DNA from: an uncultured Geobacteraceae bacterium
Lineage (GTDB): Bacteria; Desulfobacterota; Desulfuromonadia; Geobacterales; Pseudopelobacteraceae
Assembly: GCA_903939115.1 (NCBI GenBank)
Contig: CAJAFV010000079.1
Location: 119,939 to 183,938, forward strand
Reading direction: 5' to 3'
Length of the DNA: 64,000 nt
The position numbers and the translations under genes were made by a program. The notes below the pieces were generated by a model. It was not told the origin of the DNA. It did no database searches and saw only the letters and a program-made list of their open reading frames with translations. Positions 14,876 through 24,032 of the stretch are shown here, piece by piece; position 1 is the stretch's first letter; every line of letters begins with the position of its first letter.

Positions 14876-14897
14876 CACCTTCCCCCTTCTACAGATA
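14876..14897 (+). promoter_or_regulatory. C-rich shared element, copy 2
   Basis: CACCTTCCCCCTT followed by CTACAGATAT lies 47 bases before parM. It matches the copies at 9955 and 16201. Confidence 0.5.
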
Positions 14898-14944
14898 TTC
14901 ATAACAGGGGATATAAACTCCCCATAACCTGAAGGAGGATCAAC

Positions 14945-15826
14945 ATGGGAATTTTTGTCTGCGATTTGGGTTTTTCATCTGCAAAATGGCTGTATGGCGA
15001 AAAGAAAGGAAGGGTTACATCTGCTTTCAGGCGACAAGGTGATAGTCTTATTTTAGGTGATGACGCTTTGGTTCTTTCAGCTGCTTCATACCTCAAGACA
15101 ATCGAAGAGCTGGTTCGTTACTATCCGGTCTTCGTTGAGCGGTGCATGTGCGAAGCGGGAGTTGACGACGAGAATATTTCCCTCGCAGTCGGATTGCCAT
15201 ACTCATATTGGCAAGAACAGGACAAACCAGGTGGCAGCATTCCGATGCTATCAAAGTCCCTTGCAGGAGGAACTATCAATGATGTTGCCGTGTATCCCCA
15301 AGGACTGGGGGGGATTCGAGACTACCTTGACAATGAAGTGGAGCGAAATTCAGAAAACCTGCTTGGTATCGACATAGGCTTCAACACTGTTATCTTTACC
15401 CTGTTCTCGCCTCAAAAAAGAAATATCATCTATGGCAAAACCCTCAATAAGCGTGGTGTCTATCAGATGGCGACAGAATTTCTGCTCCCACGCATTAAGG
15501 ATCTTGCCCCTTCAGGCACCTTTACGCCAATTGAAATATCATACCTGATCGAGAAGGGATTTCTGCAATATGGTTTTGAGCGTCACGATATTTCGAAAGA
15601 AATCAGGGCGGCCGGCGTTGAATACATAAAGCACATTTTGAGCGATATACATGGTGAACTGCAGGGACATGTCGGTATGCAGGGCTATTTTGAGAAAGTC
15701 CTGCTGTTTGGTGGCGGTGCCGCGTTCTTGAAAGGAGAGTTGCCGGTGAAAAACATACAAGTAACCACCCTTCCGGAACCGGAGTACGCAAATGCGAGAG
15801 GCTTCCGATCATTAATAGGAAAGTGA
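14945..15826 (+). CDS. parM: ParM/StbA-like actin-type partition ATPase
   Basis: It encodes 293 residues behind GAAGGAGG. FVCDLGFSSAKW (phosphate 1), LLGIDIGFNTVIF (~140, phosphate 2) and VLLFGGGAAFLKGEL (~255, adenosine) are the nucleotide-binding motifs of the actin superfamily. The ending PEPEYANARGFRSL is typical of plasmid actins. It would polymerise with ATP and push plasmid copies apart. The ParR-like gene follows after nine bases. Confidence 0.85.
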   Translation: MGIFVCDLGFSSAKWLYGEKKGRVTSAFRRQGDSLILGDDALVLSAASYLKTIEELVRYYPVFVERCMCEAGVDDENISLAVGLPYSYWQEQDKPGGSIPMLSKSLAGGTINDVAVYPQGLGGIRDYLDNEVERNSENLLGIDIGFNTVIFTLFSPQKRNIIYGKTLNKRGVYQMATEFLLPRIKDLAPSGTFTPIEISYLIEKGFLQYGFERHDISKEIRAAGVEYIKHILSDIHGELQGHVGMQGYFEKVLLFGGGAAFLKGELPVKNIQVTTLPEPEYANARGFRSLIGK

Positions 15827-15835
15827 GCGTTTTCC

Positions 15836-16174
15836 ATGTCACAGTTCAATGTCAGGTTCAATATCTACGACCCCGCAGTAGAAAACATTCTGAACACGCT
15901 CAAAAGCTGTAACAAGCAGGCAGCGTTTGTCAGGGATGCGGTAATATCATATGCAACGTCAAAACAAGGCATACAGACGTTTAATTTAATGTGTGGGAAA
16001 AAAAGAACGAAAACAGAACGGACTAAAGCCTCTACCGGCTTACCTTCATCACAAGATGAAGCGATTATGCATGAACTGCCGGCATACGAAGCGAGTTCAG
16101 AATCTGAACAGCCATTTCATGCGTTGGACACCAGAGAAACTCAGAAAATGATCCTCAATAAGATATTTTCCTAA
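15836..16174 (+). CDS. ParR-like adaptor protein
   Basis: It encodes 112 residues. The N-terminal ~45 residues (FNVRFNIYDPAVENILNTL; QAAFVRDAVISYA) fit a ribbon-helix-helix DNA-binding domain. The rest is polar and likely disordered, ending in a helix that could contact ParM. It is assigned from size, fold hints and position after parM. It overlaps no other gene and ends before a terminator. Confidence 0.65.
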   Translation: MSQFNVRFNIYDPAVENILNTLKSCNKQAAFVRDAVISYATSKQGIQTFNLMCGKKRTKTERTKASTGLPSSQDEAIMHELPAYEASSESEQPFHALDTRETQKMILNKIFS

Positions 16175-16200
16175 CCACATTTCATCCTAAATCAGTTGTT

Positions 16201-16223
16201 CACCTTCCCCCCCCTACAGATAT
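16201..16223 (+). promoter_or_regulatory. C-rich shared element, copy 3
   Basis: CACCTTCCCCCCC followed by CTACAGATAT lies 36 bases before the OmpA-like gene, the first of the transfer operon. Here the element also forms the left arm of a terminator. Confidence 0.5.
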
Positions 16224-16241
16224 TTGCTGTAGGGGGATTTT
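16208..16241 (+). terminator. Terminator of the parMR operon
   Basis: CCCCCTACAG-ATATTTG-CTGTAGGGGG is a perfect 10-bp stem followed by ATTTTTTT. It overlaps C-rich element copy 3. Confidence 0.8.
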
Positions 16242-16259
16242 TTTATGGAGGTGGATTTC

Positions 16260-16847
16260 ATGTTGAACAAAACGACTGCTCTGATTCTGTCGTTACTGAT
16301 GCCATTGCCAGGCATTGCAGAGGAGATCAAACAGCGATCATACAGCTACGCCTTTGATGGAGCGAAAACTTCTGATAGTGACGTCTTTGTGGTTTGCACC
16401 GGTTGCCCGGACGACAAGCTCACAAAAGAAGCTCAGCCTCTAAAGCTGGCTTTGAGATTGGCACAGCCATCACCAGTCCTGGTACCGCAGTTGCCCGTTG
16501 AAGAAGCGATGAAACCGACAGCGAAACGAGAGACAGAGTTAAAAGGCCTGATTGGCACAGTCTATTTTGATTTTGACCGCTCTTTGCTTGTTGCACAGGA
16601 GAAGACGAGTCTTGAACAATTGGCGAGGCAAATACCACCTGAGAAGAGTGTCGTTGTTACCGGGTTTACCTGCTCCATCGGTAAAGATGCCTACAACGAA
16701 AAATTGTCGTACCGGAGGGCTCAGTCAGTTGCATCTTACCTCATGGCAATGGGGGTGAGAGTTGGAAACATCGACGGTAAAGGGAAATGCTGCCCGGCGT
16801 CTGAGAATAAACAGCTCAACAGAAGAGTGGAGGTTTCATGTCCGTAA
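16260..16847 (+). CDS. OmpA-family peptidoglycan-binding protein
   Basis: It encodes 195 residues from ATG 16260, chosen for GGAGG before it. An N-terminal signal peptide (TALILSLLMPLPGIA) precedes a variable linker and a C-terminal OmpA domain (VYFDFDRSLLVAQEK, ~100; LSYRRAQSVASYLMAMGV, ~150; NRRVEVSCP). OmpA domains anchor envelope complexes to peptidoglycan. As first gene of the tra operon it may anchor the mating channel. It overlaps the next gene by ten bases. Confidence 0.75.
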   Translation: MLNKTTALILSLLMPLPGIAEEIKQRSYSYAFDGAKTSDSDVFVVCTGCPDDKLTKEAQPLKLALRLAQPSPVLVPQLPVEEAMKPTAKRETELKGLIGTVYFDFDRSLLVAQEKTSLEQLARQIPPEKSVVVTGFTCSIGKDAYNEKLSYRRAQSVASYLMAMGVRVGNIDGKGKCCPASENKQLNRRVEVSCP

Positions 16848-17587
16848 AGAAAAAAATCAACAGATTTTCGGTTTTAATCAGTGGTTTGGCAGTGATGATT
16901 GCTTCGGCAGGTCTGTCACTCGCTAATGACAACAATTCAGACAAGGTGAAAGAAAACCTGATCAAAACGTTCCCCAATCTTAAAAACGTAGGGGACATTC
17001 GGGAATCGCCACTAAAGGGACTCTATGAGGTGTCGGCTGGCGATCAGGTGTTTTATTTCAGTCCTGACGGCTACCTGATGTTTGGTGAGATCTGGAGTAA
17101 AGAAGGCAAGAACCTTACCGCAGCGATCAAGGAAGAGGTACTGGCGAAAAAGATCAAAGACCTCCCCCTGGAAAAAGCGATGAAGATAGGTAATGGCCCA
17201 AAGACCGTTATTGAGTTTACCGATCCCGACTGCCCGTATTGCCGGAAAGTGGACAAGTTTTTGAGTGAACGCACGGATATCACCCGGTACGTCTATTTTT
17301 TCCCATTGCGTCAGAGCCATCCGGATGCAGAGAAAAAGTCTCGTTACATATTATCGCAGGTGGATAAGTCAAAAGCACTGAACGATGTCGTGGCCGGAAC
17401 CCTCGATGGCAAGTCTATACCTGTCAAGGATGGCGACTATGAGCTGCAATTAAAAGAAATGGAGCTTGTTGGCTCAAGTATCGGGGTGCGTGGTACTCCG
17501 GTTCTCTGGATTAACGGCACCCATGTAAATGGTGCGGATCTTAAAAAGATTGAAGCGCTTCTTACAAAGGAGGTGGCGGCACAATAG
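16838..17587 (+). CDS. DsbC-like periplasmic disulfide isomerase
   Basis: It encodes 249 residues with a signal peptide (LISGLAVMIASAGLSLA). An N-terminal dimerisation-like domain precedes a thioredoxin fold with CPYC (~132) and cis-Pro in RGTPVLWING (~217). It should isomerise disulfides in periplasmic proteins. Several transfer proteins here are cysteine-rich (TraN, TraU and the 665-residue protein), so they are likely clients. F-type systems commonly encode such a protein (TrbB or DsbC). Confidence 0.85.
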   Translation: MSVKKKINRFSVLISGLAVMIASAGLSLANDNNSDKVKENLIKTFPNLKNVGDIRESPLKGLYEVSAGDQVFYFSPDGYLMFGEIWSKEGKNLTAAIKEEVLAKKIKDLPLEKAMKIGNGPKTVIEFTDPDCPYCRKVDKFLSERTDITRYVYFFPLRQSHPDAEKKSRYILSQVDKSKALNDVVAGTLDGKSIPVKDGDYELQLKEMELVGSSIGVRGTPVLWINGTHVNGADLKKIEALLTKEVAAQ

Positions 17588-17656
17588 AGCCAACAGACCA
17601 TCGTAAACGTTAGAAATCCAGCAGTATATAAAACCACAACCAGGAGGATGGTAGCT

Positions 17657-17962
17657 ATGCAGAGTAACAAAAGACGGATGTATTTGATGATGGCAGTATC
17701 AATGATAATGACGCTGGTTGCGTCTCAGGCAATGGCACTGACAGCCCCGGTGGCAGGCTCATTTGGCTACGAAGCCTACACGTTTCTTATCACGGATGTA
17801 CTCAAAGGACCGTTCGGAGCGATTGCCGGTATCCTTGCAATCATCACCGGCGTCGTCGTCATGATTCAACAGAAAATGGTTCCGGCTGTTCTTGCCATAC
17901 TTGGTGGCATCCTCGTCATCAATGCAGACAAAATCACAACTTCTATCGGAATGATTATTTAA
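17657..17962 (+). CDS. traA: TraA-like pilin (VirB2/TrbC superfamily)
   Basis: It encodes 101 residues from ATG 17657, eight bases after GGAGGA. A long signal sequence (MYLMMAVSMIMTLVASQAMA) precedes a short mature pilin with two hydrophobic helices (GPFGAIAGILAIITGVVVMI; VPAVLAILGGILVI). Size, topology and place before traL identify it. Mature subunits would assemble into the conjugative pilus. Confidence 0.75.
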   Translation: MQSNKRRMYLMMAVSMIMTLVASQAMALTAPVAGSFGYEAYTFLITDVLKGPFGAIAGILAIITGVVVMIQQKMVPAVLAILGGILVINADKITTSIGMII

Positions 17963-17975
17963 TTTTCGCTGGTCC

Positions 17976-18003
17976 GGGGGGGATGAACTTCCCCCCTTGC
18001 TTT
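17976..18003 (+). promoter_or_regulatory. Hairpin between pilin gene and traL
   Basis: GGGGGG-ATGAACTT-CCCCCC followed by TTGCTTT forms a stem directly after the pilin stop. It may partially terminate transcription or protect pilin mRNA, giving more pilin than channel proteins. Confidence 0.45.
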
Positions 18004-18013
18004 AGGAGACGCA

Positions 18014-18280
18014 ATGCAATGCAGATTTCCGCAGTATTTGACCAAACCGTTTCAGGTGCTCTGGTTTGAACCAGACGATCTGGCGGTGATGACATCGAGC
18101 TTGATCGTTGCAAATCAGTTCGGAGGGTATTTATGGCTACTGCTGATCGTGCTGCCGTGGGGATATAGCCACCTGAAGAGGCAGTATCCAAGGGGCTTTC
18201 TGAGGCACCTCCTCTATTTTATCGGCTTAGCCCCGATGAAGGGATACCCGACATTCTTTGAATCGCATTTCCAGGAGTAA
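18014..18280 (+). CDS. traL: TraL, conjugative pilus assembly membrane protein
   Basis: It encodes 88 residues behind AGGAGA. FPQYLTKPFQVLWFEPDDLA and GYLWLLLIVLPWGYSHLKRQ, YPRGFLRHLLY match TraL/VirB3-like proteins with hydrophobic N-terminal helices. It acts in the inner membrane with TraC. Confidence 0.85.
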   Translation: MQCRFPQYLTKPFQVLWFEPDDLAVMTSSLIVANQFGGYLWLLLIVLPWGYSHLKRQYPRGFLRHLLYFIGLAPMKGYPTFFESHFQE

Positions 18281-18284
18281 CAGC

Positions 18285-18860
18285 ATGAATCTCGACATCT
18301 ATCTGCAAAAAAGCTCCAACATCTTTGCCGAAAACAGGCTGCTCAAATTTTCAATTGTGGTGTTGGGCGTTGCAGTCGTCATAAACACCGCCGGATTGTT
18401 TAAAGCACTGAACAGTCAGAAAATCATTCTGGTACCGCCGGTCATCAATTCAAAGATTTCAGTAACGGGCGATAAAGCCTCAGACGAGTACCTTAAAGAG
18501 TTTACCCGCTATGCCCTCGGCCTGGCACTGACCTACAACCCTTCCAATGCCCGGCCTCAATTCAGTGAGTTGCTTGCCTTGTATGACCCCTCCGAATTTC
18601 AGGCGGCCCGCAAAGAGCTCTACATATTGGCAGATAAAATTGAGAACACGCACGCAGCCAGTGCTTTTTACATCAATTCGGTTACCCATAATGCGGAAAA
18701 ACGCCAACTGGAGGTGACCGGAAGCAAGCAGACGTACATGACTGGTGAAAAAGCTTCCGACGAGCAAAAGAGCTACATCATCGAATATCGATTTGAAAGC
18801 GGGAAATTCATCTTGCGCCGCTTGTATGAAAAACAGACGGGAGAACATAAGGGGGCGTAA
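18285..18860 (+). CDS. traE: TraE, type IV secretion channel protein (VirB5/8 position)
   Basis: It encodes 191 residues from ATG 18285 behind AGGAG; a longer frame back to 18258 overlaps traL. A single N-terminal membrane helix (FSIVVLGVAVVINTAGLF) is followed by a periplasmic domain (ISVTGDKASDEYLKEFTRY) typical of TraE. Its stop overlaps the traK start (TAATG). Confidence 0.85.
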   Translation: MNLDIYLQKSSNIFAENRLLKFSIVVLGVAVVINTAGLFKALNSQKIILVPPVINSKISVTGDKASDEYLKEFTRYALGLALTYNPSNARPQFSELLALYDPSEFQAARKELYILADKIENTHAASAFYINSVTHNAEKRQLEVTGSKQTYMTGEKASDEQKSYIIEYRFESGKFILRRLYEKQTGEHKGA

Positions 18861-19783
18861 TGCATAGAGCAGCAATCGTGGCCGCTGTATTGATGATACC
18901 GGTACTGACATATGGAGCAACCAGCGGCAAGAATGAAAAGCATGAAACTATCGTGGCACAAACAGAAACCGTCGGATCAGAGGGGGAATTTCCCACCGTT
19001 GTGCTGCCTGAAGTAACAACCAACGTACGCCTGTCCAGTTCCGACATGAACAGGATCGCCTGCCCGAGTGACATAAAGGAGGCGTTAACTTCGACTGAAA
19101 AAGGAACGTCGATCAAAATTACCGGCAAAGATGCCTTTGTGAAATTCAAGGTTATTAAAAAGCCGGATGGAAAATTCACCTATTTAACGACACCAACTGA
19201 AATTTTCGTTGTCTGCGGAGATGAAACGTACAGCATGATCGGTTTTCCGCAGAGAGTCCCTTCGCAAACTATACGTCTGTCATCCGGTAAAGATACGAAG
19301 ATAAAAGAAAACCTATCCATCTATGCCGGCTTGCCCTTCGAGAAAAAGATGCTGAAAGCGATCCGGGAGGTTTACACCGAGAGCATTCCCGACTCTTACA
19401 GCGTCAGCAGGCCTGAAAAACAGTTCAGATCCTTCAAGGAAATATCCTTATCGCTCAAGCGCATTGTGGATATTGAAGGAGAAGGTCTGAGGATCAAGGA
19501 ACTTGAAGCTACCTTGAAAGGCACAATTCCTTTCAAGATGAATGAGAAGATGTTCCTGCGGAGCGAAGTCTCAGAAAACCCGATAGCCATCTCTCTGGAG
19601 CAGCATGTGTTACGACCAGGTGAATCTGCTCGCGTTTTTATTGTAGAGCAACGAAGTGAATGGTCAGGCAGCCGTGGACTTGGTGGTGATCTTCCGGTGA
19701 TGACTAGCGGCAGCAAAATAATCGACAAGCAAACTGCTGTTGAATCGAAGCCGGTGGCGCAGGAGGTTGCTTATGAAAGATAG
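18860..19783 (+). CDS. traK: TraK, outer-membrane channel component (VirB9/secretin-like)
   Basis: It encodes 307 residues with a signal peptide (AAIVAAVLMIPVLTYGA). Beta-rich sequence follows, including SSDMNRIACPSDIKEALTS and IKITGKDAFVKFKV, as in TraK. TraK forms the outer-membrane core with TraV and TraB. It overlaps traB by eleven bases. Confidence 0.82.
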   Translation: MHRAAIVAAVLMIPVLTYGATSGKNEKHETIVAQTETVGSEGEFPTVVLPEVTTNVRLSSSDMNRIACPSDIKEALTSTEKGTSIKITGKDAFVKFKVIKKPDGKFTYLTTPTEIFVVCGDETYSMIGFPQRVPSQTIRLSSGKDTKIKENLSIYAGLPFEKKMLKAIREVYTESIPDSYSVSRPEKQFRSFKEISLSLKRIVDIEGEGLRIKELEATLKGTIPFKMNEKMFLRSEVSENPIAISLEQHVLRPGESARVFIVEQRSEWSGSRGLGGDLPVMTSGSKIIDKQTAVESKPVAQEVAYER

Positions 19784-21020
19784 GATCCTGGCCTTTTGGG
19801 GAGAGATGAATGGCAAGCAGCGCCGCCTTGCTCTGTGGATTGGTGGCGGCTGCCTGTTTCTGATCATTTTCTTTATCGGAAGCACTGCTATGAATCGTAC
19901 CACTGCTCCGCCATCTGTGTCTAAAGGCGCTCATGTTCTTAATATCGAAGGCGATATGCTGGCAAAATCGAAGGCTATGGAAAACCTGAAGGTTGTAGCC
20001 GACCGGGACAGCAAGGTTGCCGAACTCACGAAACAGCTCAATGAGATTACAAAAGAGAAGAGTAGCCAGACAGCGGCCAATCAGCAGCAGAACTCCTCCC
20101 AGCAACCGCTGCCGCAACCAAATCCGGCAGATGTTCGCGAACGCATCACCGGCAATTCGCCAGGACGTTCTCAAAAAGGGTCATCGCCTGCCCTTCCGCC
20201 ACCGCCAATGCCGCAAGGCAGCACCGTTATGTTTCCTCCGCCACCATCAGGTTCCTCCGGGCAGGGTGTTCAAATGCCCCCGCCTGACATTGAGATAGGC
20301 GACATCGCAATTGTATCTTCACAAGGAGTCACCAAGTCCTCGAAAGTTTCTGATGAAGATAAAAAAAAAGACCAGCGCAAGGTCTATTTGCCTCCCTCTT
20401 TTATGGAGGCGACCCTTCTCAGTGGCCTGGATGCCCCGACTACTTCGGATGCCAAGGGCAATCCGGTTCCCGTTCTCATTCGCGTTAAAACTCCAGCAGT
20501 ACTCCCCAATAGCGTCAAGGCCAATCTCAAAGGCTGTTTCGTGATTGCAGACGGGAAAGGCAATCTCTCGACGGAACGGGCTGAACTGGTGCTTGTTTCT
20601 CTGTCGTGCCTGGACAGGAAAGGTCAGGCGGTCGTGGATCAGAAGATCAAGGGCTTCGTCGTTGATGAAGATGGCAAGATCGGCTTACGGGGCAAAGTTG
20701 TCTCAAAAATGGGCTCGCTGATAGCCCGCAGTATGGTTGCCGGATTTTTTGGCGGAACCGGCGATGCCATCAAGGCTTCTGCCACAACAACGGCGATAAG
20801 CCCTCTCGGTTCTACCCAGATGATTGATGCAAAGAATATCGGCATTGCCGGTGCTGGTGCCGGCCTGTCGAATGCCTTCAAGGAAATCGAAAAGTTTTAT
20901 ATGGAACTGGCTCGGCAAACCATGCCGGTTATCGAGGTGGGAGCCACGAAGCAGGTGACGCTGGTTATCAGTGAAGGGGTAAACCTTGATATTAAAAAGG
21001 TACAGGGAGGCGGCAAGTGA
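19773..21020 (+). CDS. traB: TraB, envelope-spanning channel protein (VirB10-like)
   Basis: It encodes 415 residues from ATG 19773 after GGAGG. The layout is a short cytoplasmic end, a membrane helix (~18-37, LWIGGGCLFLIIFFIGS), a coiled coil with Q/N-rich linker, proline tracts (PALPPPPMPQG; FPPPPSG) and the C-terminal TraB/VirB10 barrel domain (GLDAPTTSDAKGNPVPVLIR, ~215). It links inner membrane ATPases to the outer-membrane pore. Confidence 0.88.
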   Translation: MKDRILAFWGEMNGKQRRLALWIGGGCLFLIIFFIGSTAMNRTTAPPSVSKGAHVLNIEGDMLAKSKAMENLKVVADRDSKVAELTKQLNEITKEKSSQTAANQQQNSSQQPLPQPNPADVRERITGNSPGRSQKGSSPALPPPPMPQGSTVMFPPPPSGSSGQGVQMPPPDIEIGDIAIVSSQGVTKSSKVSDEDKKKDQRKVYLPPSFMEATLLSGLDAPTTSDAKGNPVPVLIRVKTPAVLPNSVKANLKGCFVIADGKGNLSTERAELVLVSLSCLDRKGQAVVDQKIKGFVVDEDGKIGLRGKVVSKMGSLIARSMVAGFFGGTGDAIKASATTTAISPLGSTQMIDAKNIGIAGAGAGLSNAFKEIEKFYMELARQTMPVIEVGATKQVTLVISEGVNLDIKKVQGGGK

Positions 21021-21580
21021 CTAAAACTTTAAGCGCACTACAATTTATCACGGGTTTTTGCCTGCTATCTGGTTGCGCAATTATCAATCCGTACGACAGT
21101 GAATTCAGCTGCCCTGAAACCAGTAAGGGAAAATGCGTCTCGGTAAACAGGGCATATAATGATGCGACGGCTAATAGTACGTCACATTTCGGGGAGGCCA
21201 AAACTGACAGGTCAGATGAGCATAAGGAGGGGGAAAACGTACCGGTGGTTGAAGAGGTGTGCTCACAACACTCACCGGATGATTCACTCTCTGGTAACAG
21301 TGCGTGCAGCAAAAAAGCAAAGAGTGCCGATCCCGCAAGAGAGTCGCAAGAAACGCAGAATTATAATCGCTACCTCTCAGCCCTGTACGACAAGTTCGGC
21401 AATCTGCTCAAAGAACCAAAGACCCCGATCGTAGCGCCTCCTAAAACCATGCGTGTGCTGCTCCTCCCGTATACCGGCCAGGAAAACGAGTTCTATATGA
21501 TGAGGTACGTGTACTTCTTCGTTGATAACGCGCGTTGGATACTTGGCGATTCCGTGACGTCAAACGATGAGGAGGAGTAA
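21017..21580 (+). CDS. traV: TraV, outer-membrane lipoprotein (VirB7-like)
   Basis: It encodes 187 residues from GTG 21017, overlapping the traB stop (GTGA) and preceded by GGGAGG. A lipoprotein signal with lipobox LLSGC precedes NPYDSEFSCPETSKGKCVSV, the Cys-containing TraV segment. The middle is low complexity; the end is hydrophobic and aromatic (MRYVYFFVDNARWILGD). It stabilises TraK in the core complex. Confidence 0.8.
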   Translation: MTKTLSALQFITGFCLLSGCAIINPYDSEFSCPETSKGKCVSVNRAYNDATANSTSHFGEAKTDRSDEHKEGENVPVVEEVCSQHSPDDSLSGNSACSKKAKSADPARESQETQNYNRYLSALYDKFGNLLKEPKTPIVAPPKTMRVLLLPYTGQENEFYMMRYVYFFVDNARWILGDSVTSNDEEE

Positions 21581-21584
21581 CCAG

Positions 21585-24032
21585 ATGAGCTTGTTTTCGT
21601 GGTTGTTCGGTGGAGATGGCGGCGTTACAAAAGGCGATTACTTTCGGCTTATCAGGAGAGAAAAGTTTTCAAGTTATCTGCCATGGGCTGCATATGACAA
21701 AGCAAAGCAGGTGTATCTCAACACCGATAACACCCTGGGAGTAATGTGGGAATGTTCGCCGCTTGCCTTCGCCAGTGAGAATACCATCAATACTCTGGGA
21801 GGACTTTTTCGCTTCAATTTGCCTGATGGCGCAATCATGCAATTCATACTGCTTGCGGATCCGCACATAGATCCCATTGTCAATACATATGGCGTTCTCA
21901 AGACCAGGGAGAGCAAATTAATCCATGATGTCTCGGATAAAATGACGCAGTTTTTTAAGGATGGCGTGAATGGCATGGCCTGTTTAAGCGGCATTCCGGT
22001 GCGTAACTTCCGTCTCTTTTTTACGGTGAAATTTCCGGCTAAAGATGCAGCAACCGTCAACATTAACGAGTTACATGCGACGGTACATGAGGTGCTAAAG
22101 GGAGCGGGATTGTCTCCTGAAATAGCCGATCCGGGCGTTTTGCTGGCGTGGATGAGGAGAATGCTTAATGACAGCCCCGGTGACAACATTGATTACTACG
22201 ACGAGCGCAATGTTATTCGCAAACAGGCTCTCCTCGGTACACGTGTGGAAAAGCACTTATCGTATCTGAAGTTTGATTCAAAATACTTTCGCTGCATTAC
22301 TCCCAATGCCTTCCCGAGAACAGGTGATCCAATTCAGACCAACCAGCTCTTCGGCGGCATCATGGGGATGGCCACTGACTCCGATCAGATCAGAACACCC
22401 TTCATGTATACCCTGAATATCGTTCTCCAGGATCAGAAGAACAAGCTGCACACAAAATGCAACATCGTCCTGCAGCAGCAGGGCGTGGGAAGCCTTGCCC
22501 CGTCGCTGGCACGCAAAAAAGAGGAATATCTCTGGGCTGTAGACGAATTGGAGCGGGGTACGAAATTCTATCGGATCATTCCAATCATGTGGGTCTTTGG
22601 CGAGGACGAACGGCTCGTTAACGAGTCAGTGACCAGAGCCAAACGGGTATGGGAAGGGCAAGGGTACAAGATGCAGGAAGATAGAGGAGTGCTGGTACCG
22701 CTCTTCATCTCTTCGCTTCCGTTTGGTCTCTACAATTATGGCTCAACCATCGACACGCTCGACCGCGATCACATCATGCCCGTTGAGACAATCAGCGTGA
22801 CTTTGCCGGTTCAAAGTGATTTCTCCGGGATGGGAAAGCCGGTGATGCTTTTTACCGGCAGAAAAGGGCAACTGTTTGGAGTCGATATTTTCAACAAGGC
22901 GGTCAATAACCATAACGCCATGGTATGCGCCTCTTCAGGGGCCGGCAAAAGCTTCTTTGTCAACTACCTGGTTTATAACTACTTCGCGATGCAGTCGAAA
23001 ATCAGAATTATCGATATTGGTGGTTCGTACAAGAAGATGACCAAACTGTTTGGAGCCCGCTACCTCGACTTCAGCGAAGAGACGGATGTCTGTCTCAATC
23101 CCTTCACCAACGTCATGGATCCTGAATACGACATTCCGATAATAGCGCCTATCGTGGCTCAGATGGTTTTCACCACCGGTAAGTCACTGCCGAGTGATAC
23201 CGAGATGACGCTGATCAAAAAAGCGGTCAGGTGGGCGTGGGATAAAGAGGCAAATGCCGCCTCTATTGATACCGTGCATGAATATTTGAACAATTTTGAG
23301 CAGTATTCAACAGAAAGCGGCGAAGTAAAGGAAGCTGCCAGCAGGTTGGCCTTCAATATGGCAGATTTTACCAGTGATGGTGCCTTTGGAAAGTTCTTTA
23401 ACGGTGTCAGCAACCTGAATATCGGTAATGACGAGTTTGTCGTACTGGAGCTTGAGCACCTGAAAGCGAGGAAAGATCTGTTCCGGGTAGTTACACTTCA
23501 GGTTATCAACGCCGTCACTCAGGATCTCTATCTCTCCGACAAAGCGGATCAGCGTCTGATCGTGTTTGATGAAGCATGGCAGTTTCTTGGTGAAAGCTCG
23601 ATCCTGAAAGAGGTTATTGAAGAAGGTTATCGCCGGGCCCGAAAATATGGGGGGAGTTTCACTATCATCACCCAGTCCGTTCTCGACATGAAGCTGTTTG
23701 GTGGTGTCGGTGATGTCATCAGAAACAACTCCGCCTTCAAGTTCTATCTTGAGTCGGCAGATTTTGAAAAGGCGTTGAGCGAGAAGCTCCTCGACTATGA
23801 CGAGTTCAGCATGAAGATCCTCAAGTCCACCAAGAGCAACAAGCCAAATTATTCTGAAATATTCATGGATACCCCATTTAGTACCGGTGTCGGACGTCTG
23901 GCGGTTGATCCCTTTTCCTATTACGTATTTACGTCAGACGCGAAAGAAATCGCCGAGATTGAAGCAATGGTCGACAGTGGGGTGAGTTATGAAGATGCCA
24001 TCGGCAAAATGGTCAAAAAGTACCGCAGTTAG
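21585..24032 (+). CDS. traC: TraC, conjugative ATPase (VirB4-like)
   Basis: It encodes 815 residues from ATG 21585 behind GAGGAGGAG. Walker A is SSGAGKSFF (~450) and Walker B RLIVFDEAWQFL (~655). RRARKYGGSFTIITQSVLD lies in the C-terminal motor. TraC energises pilus assembly at the inner membrane. The last 44 bases overlap the next gene. Confidence 0.93.
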   Translation: MSLFSWLFGGDGGVTKGDYFRLIRREKFSSYLPWAAYDKAKQVYLNTDNTLGVMWECSPLAFASENTINTLGGLFRFNLPDGAIMQFILLADPHIDPIVNTYGVLKTRESKLIHDVSDKMTQFFKDGVNGMACLSGIPVRNFRLFFTVKFPAKDAATVNINELHATVHEVLKGAGLSPEIADPGVLLAWMRRMLNDSPGDNIDYYDERNVIRKQALLGTRVEKHLSYLKFDSKYFRCITPNAFPRTGDPIQTNQLFGGIMGMATDSDQIRTPFMYTLNIVLQDQKNKLHTKCNIVLQQQGVGSLAPSLARKKEEYLWAVDELERGTKFYRIIPIMWVFGEDERLVNESVTRAKRVWEGQGYKMQEDRGVLVPLFISSLPFGLYNYGSTIDTLDRDHIMPVETISVTLPVQSDFSGMGKPVMLFTGRKGQLFGVDIFNKAVNNHNAMVCASSGAGKSFFVNYLVYNYFAMQSKIRIIDIGGSYKKMTKLFGARYLDFSEETDVCLNPFTNVMDPEYDIPIIAPIVAQMVFTTGKSLPSDTEMTLIKKAVRWAWDKEANAASIDTVHEYLNNFEQYSTESGEVKEAASRLAFNMADFTSDGAFGKFFNGVSNLNIGNDEFVVLELEHLKARKDLFRVVTLQVINAVTQDLYLSDKADQRLIVFDEAWQFLGESSILKEVIEEGYRRARKYGGSFTIITQSVLDMKLFGGVGDVIRNNSAFKFYLESADFEKALSEKLLDYDEFSMKILKSTKSNKPNYSEIFMDTPFSTGVGRLAVDPFSYYVFTSDAKEIAEIEAMVDSGVSYEDAIGKMVKKYRS

